From: Nonomuraea basaltis
GTDB taxonomy: Bacteria; Actinomycetota; Actinomycetes; Streptosporangiales; Streptosporangiaceae
Length of the DNA stretch: 35,464 nucleotides
NCBI RefSeq assembly: GCF_005893125.1
Contig: NZ_VCJS01000126.1
Span: 1-35,464, forward strand
Reading direction: 5' to 3'
The notes under the pieces were generated by a model. That model ran no database searches. It was not told the DNA's origin and saw nothing but the letters and a program-made list of their open reading frames with translations. This document shows positions 23,753-31,145 of the stretch, piece by piece (position 1 is the first letter of the stretch; every line of letters starts with the position of its first letter). The translations under genes and the position numbers were made by a program.

Positions 23753-24700
23753 GTGGCGGACAAACTTCAGCGATACCGGAGCAAGCGCGACCCCACCCGC
23801 ACCCCCGAACCCGTCCCGGCCGAGCCCCCGATGCCGGCCGAGGGCAACGCGTTCGTCATCCAGGAGCACCACGCGCGGTCCCTGCACTGGGACCTGCGCC
23901 TGGAGCGCGACGGCGTCCTCGCCTCCTGGGCCGTCCCCAAGGGCCTGCCCGCCGACCCGCGGACCAACCACCTCGCCGTGCAGACCGAGGACCACCCGAT
24001 GGAGTACCTCACCTTCCACGGCGAGATCCCCAAGGGCGAGTACGGCGGCGGCACCATGACCGTCTGGGACACCGGCACCTACGAGACGGAGAAGTGGTCG
24101 GACCGGGAGGTCAAGGTCGTCCTGCACGGCGAGCGCGCCTCCGGCAGGTTCGTGCTGTTCCAGACGCGGGGCAAGAACTGGATGATCCACCGCATGGACG
24201 CCCCGGTCCGCGAGCCGTTCCCGTCGGTCCAGCCCATGCTCCCGGCAGAGCGCGCCAAGCCACCCAAGGACGCCTCGGCGTACGCCTTCGAGTTCGCGTG
24301 GGGCGGACGCCGCCTCCTGGTCCCCATCGACGGCGGCCGCACCGACGCCGCCCGGGAACACCCGTGGCTGCGGCCGCTGGCGGAGTCGTTCGGCAGCCGG
24401 TCGGCACTGCTGGACGGGGAGGTCGCCACGCTCGGGGGCGCGGAGATCCTGGTGTTCTACGACCTGCTGTACGACGACGGCCACTCGCTGGTCGAACAGC
24501 CCTACACGGTGCGGCGGGCGGCGCTGGAGGCGCTGGGGGTGGCCGGCGCCCACTGGCAGACGGCGCCGTCGTGGCCGGGGGATGCCGGGCCGGTGCGGCA
24601 GGCGGCCCGCGAGCAGGGGCTGCCGGGGGTCGTCGCCAAACGCCTGAATTCGCCGTACGAGCCGGGGCCGTCCAAGTCCTGGCTGTTCGTACCGTCGTGA
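23753..24700 (+). CDS. LigD-like 3'-phosphoesterase domain fused to a degenerate ATP-ligase domain
   Basis: A 315-residue protein. Residues about 30-150 form a LigD-type phosphoesterase domain: FVIQEHHARSLHWDLRLERD (His39/His40, His45, Asp47), HGEIPKGEYGGGTMTVWD and LQTRGKNW-like FQTRGKNWMIHR. This domain trims 3' ends during non-homologous end joining. Residues about 160-315 match the adenylation core of ATP-dependent ligases, but motif I reads FEFAWGGRR (179-187), where the family has E-x-K-W-D-G-x-R. The nucleophilic lysine is Ala182 and the Asp is Gly184. DGEVATL (motif III) and GVVAKR (motif IV) remain, the OB domain is missing, and the end reads WLFVPS. It should not ligate DNA. No polymerase domain or Ku gene is adjacent. 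The GTG start has GGGAG only one base upstream; TAGAAC seven bases upstream could be a leaderless -10. Confidence 0.88.
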   Translation: MADKLQRYRSKRDPTRTPEPVPAEPPMPAEGNAFVIQEHHARSLHWDLRLERDGVLASWAVPKGLPADPRTNHLAVQTEDHPMEYLTFHGEIPKGEYGGGTMTVWDTGTYETEKWSDREVKVVLHGERASGRFVLFQTRGKNWMIHRMDAPVREPFPSVQPMLPAERAKPPKDASAYAFEFAWGGRRLLVPIDGGRTDAAREHPWLRPLAESFGSRSALLDGEVATLGGAEILVFYDLLYDDGHSLVEQPYTVRRAALEALGVAGAHWQTAPSWPGDAGPVRQAAREQGLPGVVAKRLNSPYEPGPSKSWLFVPS

Positions 24701-24708
24701 TCCGGTTG

Positions 24709-24824
24709 ATCCACCATGGACGTGGCGACCGAATCACCATGGACACGGCGACTATATGACCATAGATCATGCGACCGAATAACCACGAGCACGGCGACCA
24801 AATCACCACGAGAAACGTCGGCAC
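24709..24824. repeat. Five degenerate 23-bp tandem repeats
   Basis: Units at 24709-24732 (24 bp), 24733-24755, 24756-24778, 24779-24801 and 24802-24824 share the frame AT-n-ACCA-y-G, then CACGGCGACC-r-A. Units 2 and 4 are closest to the consensus and units 3 and 5 most diverged. The array ends 16 bases before the DUF4143 ATPase ATG. The period is not a multiple of three and no unique spacers separate the units, so it is neither coding nor CRISPR. Confidence 0.8.
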
Positions 24825-24840
24825 GTGCCATGCTTGACTC

Positions 24841-26097
24841 ATGGTCAGCACTCCTTTGGGCAGGGTGGTGCCACGGCACGCCGAAAGCGCCGTGGCGGAA
24901 GCCCTGACAGACACCCGCGTCGTCCTGATCAACGGCGCACGGCAATCTGGCAAGAGCACCTTGGTCAAGCAGGTCGCCAAAGGGAGGACGGCGGAGTGGC
25001 GCGATTTGGACAGAGAGTTCATGCGTCAAGGAGCCGTGAGCGACCCAGAGGGCTTCGTCGACTTCGCCAACATGATGATCATCGATGAGATCCAACGCGT
25101 ACCAGAGCTGCTGCTTGCCATCAAAGCGCAGGTCGATACCGACCCTCGACCTGGCCGCTACCTGCTCACAGGCAGCGCTCGCATCCTCGGTCTGCGAGCG
25201 CTGCCGGACACCCTTGTGGGCCGGATGGAGACCATTGAGCTGTGGCCCTTCTCTCAAGGCGAGATCGACAGCACGCCCGACGGCTTCATTGACGCGATCT
25301 TCACTCATGGGGCCGATCTTCGCCATACCTCCGAGATCTCGCGTGCAGAGTACGGGGAGCGCATCATTCGAGGAGGCTTCCCGGAAGCCGTCAGCCGGGC
25401 GAACGCTCGGAGGCGACAGCGCTTTTTCAATTCTTACGTTGGGGACCTGCTCAGCCGCGATGTGAATGAGCTCTCCGAGATCGAGCGGCTGCCCGATATG
25501 CACGCACTCATACGCCTGCTCGCGGCACGGTCCGGTCAGCTGCTCTCCCGCCAGCCCCTCGGTCGCGAGCTCGGACTTCCCACGAGCACCACGCATAGAT
25601 ACCTCAGCCTTCTTGAAGAGGTCTACCTCATCAAGCGCATACCCGCCTGGTCGCGAAACCTCAGCAACCGCGCCGTCGGCACCGCCAAGGTGGCTTTCGT
25701 GGATTCTGGAATCGCGGCAAACCTGCTCAGCGTCGACGCGCGAGGGATCGTGCGTCCCAATGGGTTCTTCGGTCCGTTGCTCGAAGGCTTTGTTCTCATG
25801 GAGCTCGCACGGCAGCTGACTTGGTCGGAAAGCCAAATCGACCTCTACCACTACAGAACCAAGGATGGAGTCGAAGTAGACGCCGTCCTGGAGAATCGAC
25901 GCGGCCAGGTGGTGGGGATCGAAGTGAAGGCATCCACTACTGTGCGTGCGGACGATTTCAAGGGCCTGCGACACCTCGCCGATCGACTCGGCGATGACTT
26001 GATCGCAGGGATCGTTCTCCACACCGGCACGCAAACGCTCCCCTTCGGCGACCGGATGCGGGCCATGCCCGTGAGCGCGTTGTGGGAGGTCGGTTGA
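24841..26097 (+). CDS. AAA-family ATPase with C-terminal DUF4143 domain
   Basis: A 418-residue protein of the widespread AAA_14-DUF4143 group. Walker A is GARQSGKST (residues 32-40), Walker B MMIIDEIQR (78-86), followed by LTGSARI (sensor-like). The C-terminal half (from about 190) is DUF4143, with a nuclease-like signature near its end: VEVDAVLENRRGQVVGIEVKAS in pieces gives the E/D-x-D and E-x-K residues of a PD-(D/E)XK-type core. The cellular role of this group is not established. Codon use differs from neighbours (many third-position A/T codons such as CTT, TCA, CAA, AAT), so recent transfer is likely. No SD precedes the ATG. The 23-bp repeat array lies directly upstream. Confidence 0.9.
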   Translation: MVSTPLGRVVPRHAESAVAEALTDTRVVLINGARQSGKSTLVKQVAKGRTAEWRDLDREFMRQGAVSDPEGFVDFANMMIIDEIQRVPELLLAIKAQVDTDPRPGRYLLTGSARILGLRALPDTLVGRMETIELWPFSQGEIDSTPDGFIDAIFTHGADLRHTSEISRAEYGERIIRGGFPEAVSRANARRRQRFFNSYVGDLLSRDVNELSEIERLPDMHALIRLLAARSGQLLSRQPLGRELGLPTSTTHRYLSLLEEVYLIKRIPAWSRNLSNRAVGTAKVAFVDSGIAANLLSVDARGIVRPNGFFGPLLEGFVLMELARQLTWSESQIDLYHYRTKDGVEVDAVLENRRGQVVGIEVKASTTVRADDFKGLRHLADRLGDDLIAGIVLHTGTQTLPFGDRMRAMPVSALWEVG

Positions 26098-26099
26098 GG

Positions 26100-26105
26100 G
26101 ATACT
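26100..26105 (+). promoter_or_regulatory. -10-like element of a leaderless GNAT transcript
   Basis: GATACT ends six bases before the GTG of the acetyltransferase, and no SD-like sequence precedes that GTG. It starts two bases after the TGA of the ATPase gene. Confidence 0.5.
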
Positions 26106-26111
26106 CGGCCG

Positions 26112-26570
26112 GTGCTCATTATCGAAATATCGCCCGCCGACGATCCGCTCGGGTCCGAGCTGCTCGCCCTGCAGAAGGCCGCGTACGCCGTCGAGGCGGA
26201 GATCATTCAGGATGATCGGATCCCGCCCTTGCATGAGAGCCTGGCCGACCTGCGGGCGCAGCCGCTGCTGTGGCTCGGCGCGGTGGATGAGGACGGGCGG
26301 CTGGCCGGGGCGGTGGCGTGGGAGGAGACGGACGACGAGGTGGACGTCAACCGGCTGATCGTCCATCCGGGCGCGCTGCGGCGCGGGATCGGGCGGGCCC
26401 TGGTCAAGGAGGTCCTGGCCAGGGCCGGGACGCGGCGGGTCGTGGTGTCCACGGGGCGCGGCAACACGCCCGCGCGCACGCTGTACGAGCGGCTCGGGTT
26501 CGCGTTGCGCGGCGAGGTCGAGGTGATCCCTGGGCTGTGGATCGCCGACTACGCCCTTCCCACCTCATGA
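26112..26570 (+). CDS. GNAT-family N-acetyltransferase
   Basis: A 152-residue protein with the GNAT core: VDVNRLIVHPGALRRGIGRA (in part), where RRGIGRALV is the acetyl-CoA pyrophosphate loop (motif A), and ARTLYERLGFALRGEVEV is the conserved C-terminal helix-strand. The substrate is not predictable. The GTG at 26112 starts the domain with VLIIEISPADD; an upstream in-frame start at 26082 would overlap the ATPase gene and add Arg-rich residues unlike the family. Its GC-rich codon use returns to the window norm, so the transferred segment ends at the ATPase. Confidence 0.85.
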   Translation: MLIIEISPADDPLGSELLALQKAAYAVEAEIIQDDRIPPLHESLADLRAQPLLWLGAVDEDGRLAGAVAWEETDDEVDVNRLIVHPGALRRGIGRALVKEVLARAGTRRVVVSTGRGNTPARTLYERLGFALRGEVEVIPGLWIADYALPTS

Positions 26571-26593
26571 CCTGAGGCGGACCCGCCTCCAGG
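26571..26593. terminator. Possible bidirectional terminator between GNAT and aldo/keto reductase genes
   Basis: CCTGAGGCGG (26571-26580) pairs with CCGCCTCCAGG (26583-26593) with one bulged C and only two loop bases, in the 26-bp gap between convergent genes. Confidence 0.4.
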
Positions 26594-26596
26594 CAC

Positions 26597-27529
26597 CTAT
26601 CCCGCCTTGGGCAGCAGTCCTTCGGACTCCAGCTCCTCCCACAGCTCCTCGGGAACCGGACGGGACCACAGGGCGGCGTTCGCGGTGACCTCCTCCGGCG
26701 CGCGGGCGCCCAGGACGATGGCGGCGATCGCCGGGTGGCGCAGGGGAAAGGCCATGGCCGCCTGGGGCAGGGAGACGCCGTGGCGTTCGCAGATCCGGGC
26801 GATGCCGGTGGCCCGCTCCACCAGCGGCGCCGGAGCCGGCTGGTAGTCGTACGTGCCCGACGGCCTGGGCGTGGCCAGGATGCCGCTGTTGAAGACACCG
26901 GCCGCCAGCACCTTGACGCCGCGTTCCGCGCACGCATCCAGGAGCGGCAGGCCCGACTGATCGAGCAGGGTGTAGCGGCCCGCGAGCATGACGACGTCGA
27001 TGTCGGTCTCCTGGACGAAGCGCAGCGGCACCTGCCACTGGTTCATGCCGACGCCGATCGCCTGCACCACGCCCTCGGCCCGCAGCTCGGCCAGCGCCGG
27101 GTACGCCTCCGAGACCGCCTGTTCCACATGGTCGTCGGGGTCGTGGATGAGCGCGACGTGGATGGCAGGCAGCCGCAACCGTGCCAGGGACTCCTCCAGC
27201 GACCTGCGTACGCCGTCGCGGGAGAAGTCCCACACGCGCTCGTACTCGGCCGGCACGTCGAAGCCACCGTCGTCACGGCCGTCGCGGGACGGCGAGGGCA
27301 CGAGCAGGCGGCCGACCTTCGTCGACAGGACGTAGCCCGAGCGGCCGGCGAGCGCCGCTCCGAGGCGGCGCTCCGACAGGCCCAGCCCGTAGTGCGGCGC
27401 CGTGTCGAACAGGCGCACGCCGCTCTCCCAGGCCGCGTCGACCGTGGCGCGGGCCTGCTCGTCCGTCACCGCCTGGAACAGGTTTCCGATGGGGGCGCCG
27501 CCGAACCCGTGGCGGGGCAGCTCGATCAC
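26597..27529 (-). CDS. Aldo/keto reductase, probable L-fucose (D-threo-aldose) 1-dehydrogenase
   Basis: A 310-residue AKR with the full tetrad: Asp42 and Tyr47 in FDTAPHYGLGLSE, Lys71 in LSTKVGRLL and His129 in VALIHDPDD. FGGAPIGNLF and APHYGLGLSERRLG are typical of the branch that contains D-threo-aldose 1-dehydrogenases and pyridoxal 4-dehydrogenase. Given the upstream genes, oxidation of L-fucose to its lactone with NAD(P)+ is the best fit; the lactone then needs opening to L-fuconate. The GTG at 27529 has GGAGG six bases upstream and matches family N-termini. The initiation region lies in the first copy of a 47-bp tandem repeat, and an upstream micro-ORF ends on this GTG as GTGA. It is the last gene of the operon. 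Confidence 0.88.
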   Translation of the reverse strand: MIELPRHGFGGAPIGNLFQAVTDEQARATVDAAWESGVRLFDTAPHYGLGLSERRLGAALAGRSGYVLSTKVGRLLVPSPSRDGRDDGGFDVPAEYERVWDFSRDGVRRSLEESLARLRLPAIHVALIHDPDDHVEQAVSEAYPALAELRAEGVVQAIGVGMNQWQVPLRFVQETDIDVVMLAGRYTLLDQSGLPLLDACAERGVKVLAAGVFNSGILATPRPSGTYDYQPAPAPLVERATGIARICERHGVSLPQAAMAFPLRHPAIAAIVLGARAPEEVTANAALWSRPVPEELWEELESEGLLPKAG

Positions 27530-27576
27530 ACCGCACCTCCCAGAGACACCGGACCAACTGAACGATTCTCGATCAC
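27526..27576 (-). CDS. Micro-ORF 2 in the 47-bp repeat (16 residues)
   Basis: Starting at the GTG of repeat copy 2, preceded by GGAGG six bases upstream, the frame gives VIENRSVGPVSLGGAV and stops at TGA overlapping the reductase GTG as GTGA. It may couple translation into the reductase. The peptide itself need have no function: it differs from micro-ORF 1 at four codons, all by amino-acid-changing C/T differences. Confidence 0.45.
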   Translation of the reverse strand: MIENRSVGPVSLGGAV

Positions 27577-27623
27577 GCCGCACCTCCCAGAGGCACCGGA
27601 CCAACTGGACGATTCTCGGTCAC
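27573..27623 (-). CDS. Micro-ORF 1 in the 47-bp repeat (16 residues)
   Basis: Starting at the GTG of partial copy 3 (AGAGG six bases upstream, 22 bases after the permease stop), it gives VTENRPVGPVPLGGAA and stops at TGA overlapping the GTG of micro-ORF 2 as GTGA. The length of 17 codons minus the 4-base overlap equals the 47-bp repeat period. Confidence 0.45.
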   Translation of the reverse strand: MTENRPVGPVPLGGAA

Positions 27624-27645
27624 ACCGCGCCTCTGAGCCGTGCCA

Positions 27646-28638
27646 TCAATCTTGTGCCTTTCCGCCCGCTATTCGGCTGATCATCAGCGCGATGAGGATG
27701 ATGCCGCCGTAGATCACCGGCTGCCAGAAGCCGGAGACGCCGATGAGCGTCAGGATGTTCTGCACCAGGCCGATCACCAGCACACCGGTGAGCGCGCCGA
27801 GGATCGTGCCCTTGCCGCCGTCCATGCTGACGCCGCCGATGACGGCCGCGGCGAACACCATGAAGATCCAGCCGACGCCCTGGTTGTTGCCGATCGCGCC
27901 GAGACGGCCCGTCTCCAGGATGCCGGCGAGCGCCGCCAGCGTCCCGCCCAAGATGAACACGCCGAACAGCACCCGGTCCACCCGGATGCCGGCGGCGCGG
28001 GCCGCGTCGATGTTGCCGCCGATGGCGTAGAGGGCGCGGCCGAGCCTGAGGTAGCCCAGGCCGTAGATGCCCGCCGCGAACAGCAGCCCCGCGATCCAGA
28101 TGGCCGCGGGCAGGCCGAGCCAGGTGGCGCTGCCCAGGTAGAGGATCGAGTCGGGGAGCTGGAACAGCGTCTTGCCCTCGGTCGGCCCCTGCAGGAGGCC
28201 GTGCACGATGATCAGCATGGCCAGCGTGACGATGAAGGCCGAGAGCTTGAACCTGACGATCAGGAAGCCGTTGAAGGCGCCGATGGCCGCGCCGATCAGC
28301 AGTGCGAACACGATCACCAACTCGCCGGGCAGCCCGATGCCGAACCCGCCCGCCGACACCGGGATCACCAGCATCACCGCGATGGCGGGGGCGGTGCCGA
28401 CCGTCGACTCGATCGACAGGTCGAACTTGCCCGCGATCAAGATCATGGCCTCGGCCAGCACGAGGAGCGAGATCGCCGCCTGCTGCTGGAGCACGTTCGT
28501 CAGGTTGCCCGGGGTCAGGAAGGTCGGGTCCAGGAACGCGCCCACGACGAGCAGGATCACGATCACCGGCACGAGGGTCAGGTCACGGAACCTGGCCAGC
28601 CGCACCCGAGGGGCCGGCGCCGTCAAAGTGGTGGTCAA
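27646..28638 (-). CDS. CUT2-type sugar ABC transporter permease
   Basis: A 330-residue membrane protein of the RbsC/AraH family, with about nine to ten hydrophobic segments. The family loop GRALYAIGGNIDAARAAGI (residues about 205-223) that contacts the ATPase is clear, and DGGKGTILGALTGVLVIGLV near the C-terminus is characteristic. It imports a monosaccharide with the ATPase and lipoprotein encoded upstream. The start is TTG at 28638, overlapping the ATPase stop as TTGA; no better start fits and the N-terminal MTTTLTAP is short before the first helix. The GC-rich gene ends 22 bases before the 47-bp repeat array. Confidence 0.9.
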   Translation of the reverse strand: MTTTLTAPAPRVRLARFRDLTLVPVIVILLVVGAFLDPTFLTPGNLTNVLQQQAAISLLVLAEAMILIAGKFDLSIESTVGTAPAIAVMLVIPVSAGGFGIGLPGELVIVFALLIGAAIGAFNGFLIVRFKLSAFIVTLAMLIIVHGLLQGPTEGKTLFQLPDSILYLGSATWLGLPAAIWIAGLLFAAGIYGLGYLRLGRALYAIGGNIDAARAAGIRVDRVLFGVFILGGTLAALAGILETGRLGAIGNNQGVGWIFMVFAAAVIGGVSMDGGKGTILGALTGVLVIGLVQNILTLIGVSGFWQPVIYGGIILIALMISRIAGGKAQD

Positions 28639-30116
28639 TCTTCTATGCCTTCCATCACGGCCACGAGCTCGTGGTCCGTCCAGCCACGGGGCACGTCCTT
28701 GACGACCCTGCCGTGGAACATCACCATCACCCGGTCGCAGATCCGCAGGTCGTCGAGCTCGTCGGAGACCACCACGGCCCCCGCTCCCCGCTCGACCGCG
28801 TCCTCGACGGCGCCGAGCAGGGCCTGCTTGGCCTTGACATCGACGCCGGCGGTCGGGTTGATCACGACCAGCACCGTCGGGTCGTCCACGAGGGCGCGCG
28901 CGAACACCACCTTCTGCGCGTTCCCCCCGGACAGGTCGCCGACCGGCTGATCAGGCCCTTCGGTCTTGATATCCAGATTCTCGATCAGCTGCTCGGCCCT
29001 GGCCCGGCGGCGCGTCGGGAACACGATGCCGTATCGGCCCAGCTTGCGGGCGATCGGGAACGTGGTGTTCTCCCCCACCGAGAGCAGCGGGACGAAGCCC
29101 TCGTGATGCCGGTCCTCCGGCACGAACCCGAGGCCGGCCCGCATCGCGGAGGGCACGTCGCCCGGCCTGACCCGTGTGCCGTTGACCGTGACCGTGCCCG
29201 AGTCCGCCTTGCGCAGCCCGACCAGGGTCTCGGCCAGGCCGACCTTGCCGCTGCTCGCGGACCCGGCCAGGCCCACGACCTCGCCAGATTTAACGGAAAT
29301 ATCAACATTTGCGTAGCGGCCGCCGATCGACAGGTTCTCGCCCGACAGCACCACCTTGTCGCCGGGGCTGCGCGTGCGGGACTCGTACGCGGCCGTGGCC
29401 TCGCCCGTCATCGCGGCCACCAGCTCGTCGTGCGGCAGGTCGGCGACCGGCTTGGTCATGATGTGCCGGGCGTCACGGAAGACCGTGACGGTCTGGCAGA
29501 TCTCGTAGACCTCATCGAGGTGGTGCGAGATGTACATCATCGTGACGCCCTGCTCGCGCAGCGACCGCATGCGCGCGAACAGCCGCTCGATGGCCGGCCC
29601 GTCGAGCCTGGCGGTGGGCTCGTCGAGGATGATGAATCTGGCCCCGAACGACAGCGCGCGGGCGATCTCCACGAGCTGGCGCTGCTCGACGCTCAGGTCC
29701 CCGGCCAGGGCCTGCGCGTCGACGTCCACCTCGTACGTGTCCAGCAACTCCCGCGCCCTGGCCCGCAGCGCCGGCCAGTTGATCGGCCCCGCCTTGGCCG
29801 TCTGGCGGTTGAGGAAGAGGTTCTCCGCGACCGTCAACGCCGGGATGATCGTGGACTTCTGGTAGACGCAGGCGACGCGCTGCCGCCAGGCGTCGCGGTC
29901 GGCGAGGGCGGGCGCCGCCTCCCCGGAGAACAGCACCTCGCCCTCGTCAGGCCGCTGGAGCCCGGTGAGGATCGACACCAGGGTGGACTTCCCGGCGCCG
30001 TTCCTGCCGACGAGCGCATGCGTCTCGCCCTCGGCGATCGCGATCCCCGCGCCGTTGAGCGCTATGGTCGGGCCGAAGCGCTTGACGACGTTTCGGGCTT
30101 CAACGTGATTGTTCAT
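28635..30116 (-). CDS. CUT2-type sugar ABC transporter ATPase (two ABC domains)
   Basis: A 493-residue RbsA/AraG-type protein with two fused nucleotide-binding domains. Domain 1 has Walker A GRNGAGKST (37-45), signature LSVEQRQLVEIARAL and Walker B FIILDEP. Domain 2 has LSGGNAQKVVFARAL and TVLVVINPTAGVD; its P-loop is GSASSGKVG and its Walker B ends in Asn-Pro instead of Glu-Pro, so it is probably a weak or inactive site, as is common in this family. Its ATG shares one base with the lipoprotein stop (TAATG), so the two are coupled. Confidence 0.92.
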   Translation of the reverse strand: MNNHVEARNVVKRFGPTIALNGAGIAIAEGETHALVGRNGAGKSTLVSILTGLQRPDEGEVLFSGEAAPALADRDAWRQRVACVYQKSTIIPALTVAENLFLNRQTAKAGPINWPALRARARELLDTYEVDVDAQALAGDLSVEQRQLVEIARALSFGARFIILDEPTARLDGPAIERLFARMRSLREQGVTMMYISHHLDEVYEICQTVTVFRDARHIMTKPVADLPHDELVAAMTGEATAAYESRTRSPGDKVVLSGENLSIGGRYANVDISVKSGEVVGLAGSASSGKVGLAETLVGLRKADSGTVTVNGTRVRPGDVPSAMRAGLGFVPEDRHHEGFVPLLSVGENTTFPIARKLGRYGIVFPTRRRARAEQLIENLDIKTEGPDQPVGDLSGGNAQKVVFARALVDDPTVLVVINPTAGVDVKAKQALLGAVEDAVERGAGAVVVSDELDDLRICDRVMVMFHGRVVKDVPRGWTDHELVAVMEGIED

Positions 30117-31138
30117 TAGTTGACCTGGTTACCCCAGAGACTCTTGTCGTCCACGTTCTCCTTCGTCACGAGCGGCGCGGGGAGCTGGTCCTCCAGGCCG
30201 TTCGGAAGCTGGATGATCGTGCTGTCGTGGTCCGTCGGCCCCGGCTTGAACGTCTTGCCCTCCAACGCGGCCTTGGCATAGAAGAGCGCGTATTTGGCGT
30301 ACAGGTCGGCCGGCTGCGACACCGTGGCGTCGATCTCACCCTTGCGGATCGACTCGAACTCCTGCGGGATCCCGTCGTTGGAGACGACGAAGACGTGCTT
30401 GGGGTCCTCGGGTGCGACGAGCAGGCTCTTCTGCTTGAGCACCTGCAGCGTCGGGGCCAGGTGGACTCCGCCCGCGTGCATGTAGACACCCTTGATGTCA
30501 GGGTTCTGCTCCAGGCGGGTCTGCAGCATGGAGGCGGCCTTGCTGCCCTCCCACTCGGTCGGCTCGCTGAACACCGTGATCCCGGGGAACTTGGTCTTCA
30601 TGCAATCCAGGAACGCCTCCGACCTGTCGCGGCCGTTGATCGAGCTGAGCGCGCCCTGGAGCTGCACGACCTTGCCCTTGCCGCCGAGCTTCTCACCGAG
30701 GAACTCGCACGCCTTGGTCCCGTACGCGCGGTTGTCGGCGCGTACGACCATGTAGACCTTGCCCTTGTCCGGCCGGGTGTCGACGGTCACGACGGGGATC
30801 TTCTTGTTCTCGAGCTGCGTCAGCGTGTTGGCGATGGCGCCGGTGTCCTGCGGGGCCATGACGATCACCTTGGCGCCCTGGCCGGTCAGCGCCTGCACGT
30901 TGTTGACCAGCTTGGCCACGTCGTTCTGCGAGTTCGTGGCGGGCATGAGGTCCACCTTGAGCTCGCTCGCCATCTGCGGGACGTACTTGATGTAGGAGTT
31001 CCAGAAGTCGGAGTCGGCCCTCGGGTGGTCGATGCCGACCTTCCCGCCGCCGCTTCCTGTTTCCGTCGTCGTCCCTGAACCACACGCGGTGACGACCGCC
31101 AATAGGGCCGCGCCTGCGACCACCCGTCCGAACTTCAT
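30116..31138 (-). CDS. CUT2-type sugar-binding lipoprotein
   Basis: A 340-residue periplasmic-binding-protein-fold lipoprotein. The lipobox is LLAVVTACG with Cys19, followed by a Gly/Thr/Ser linker and the type-1 PBP fold: NNVQALTGQGAKVIVMAPQD, KKIPVVTVDTRPD and EKLGGKGKVVQLQGALSS are its hinge and sugar-binding segments. It delivers the sugar to the CUT2 permease. The start at 31138 is seven bases after the SDR stop with AAAGG upstream. The operon context points to L-fucose or a related 6-deoxy or pentose sugar. Confidence 0.92.
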   Translation of the reverse strand: MKFGRVVAGAALLAVVTACGSGTTTETGSGGGKVGIDHPRADSDFWNSYIKYVPQMASELKVDLMPATNSQNDVAKLVNNVQALTGQGAKVIVMAPQDTGAIANTLTQLENKKIPVVTVDTRPDKGKVYMVVRADNRAYGTKACEFLGEKLGGKGKVVQLQGALSSINGRDRSEAFLDCMKTKFPGITVFSEPTEWEGSKAASMLQTRLEQNPDIKGVYMHAGGVHLAPTLQVLKQKSLLVAPEDPKHVFVVSNDGIPQEFESIRKGEIDATVSQPADLYAKYALFYAKAALEGKTFKPGPTDHDSTIIQLPNGLEDQLPAPLVTKENVDDKSLWGNQVN

Positions 31139-31145
31139 GGGGGGA

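Larger units (their letters stand above)
27521..27633. repeat. 47-bp tandem repeat (2.4 copies) spanning the aldo/keto reductase start
   Basis: Copies at 27521-27567 and 27568-27614 differ at few positions, and a partial third copy runs 27615-27633. Every copy carries, on the minus strand, a purine-rich SD followed by GTG. The first two also share CACCGGACCAACTG. The array fills the whole 116-bp gap between permease and reductase. Confidence 0.92.

Noticed and set aside
24709..24824. CRISPR array
   Set aside because: The units are contiguous with no unique spacers, diverge strongly from each other, and no cas gene is nearby.
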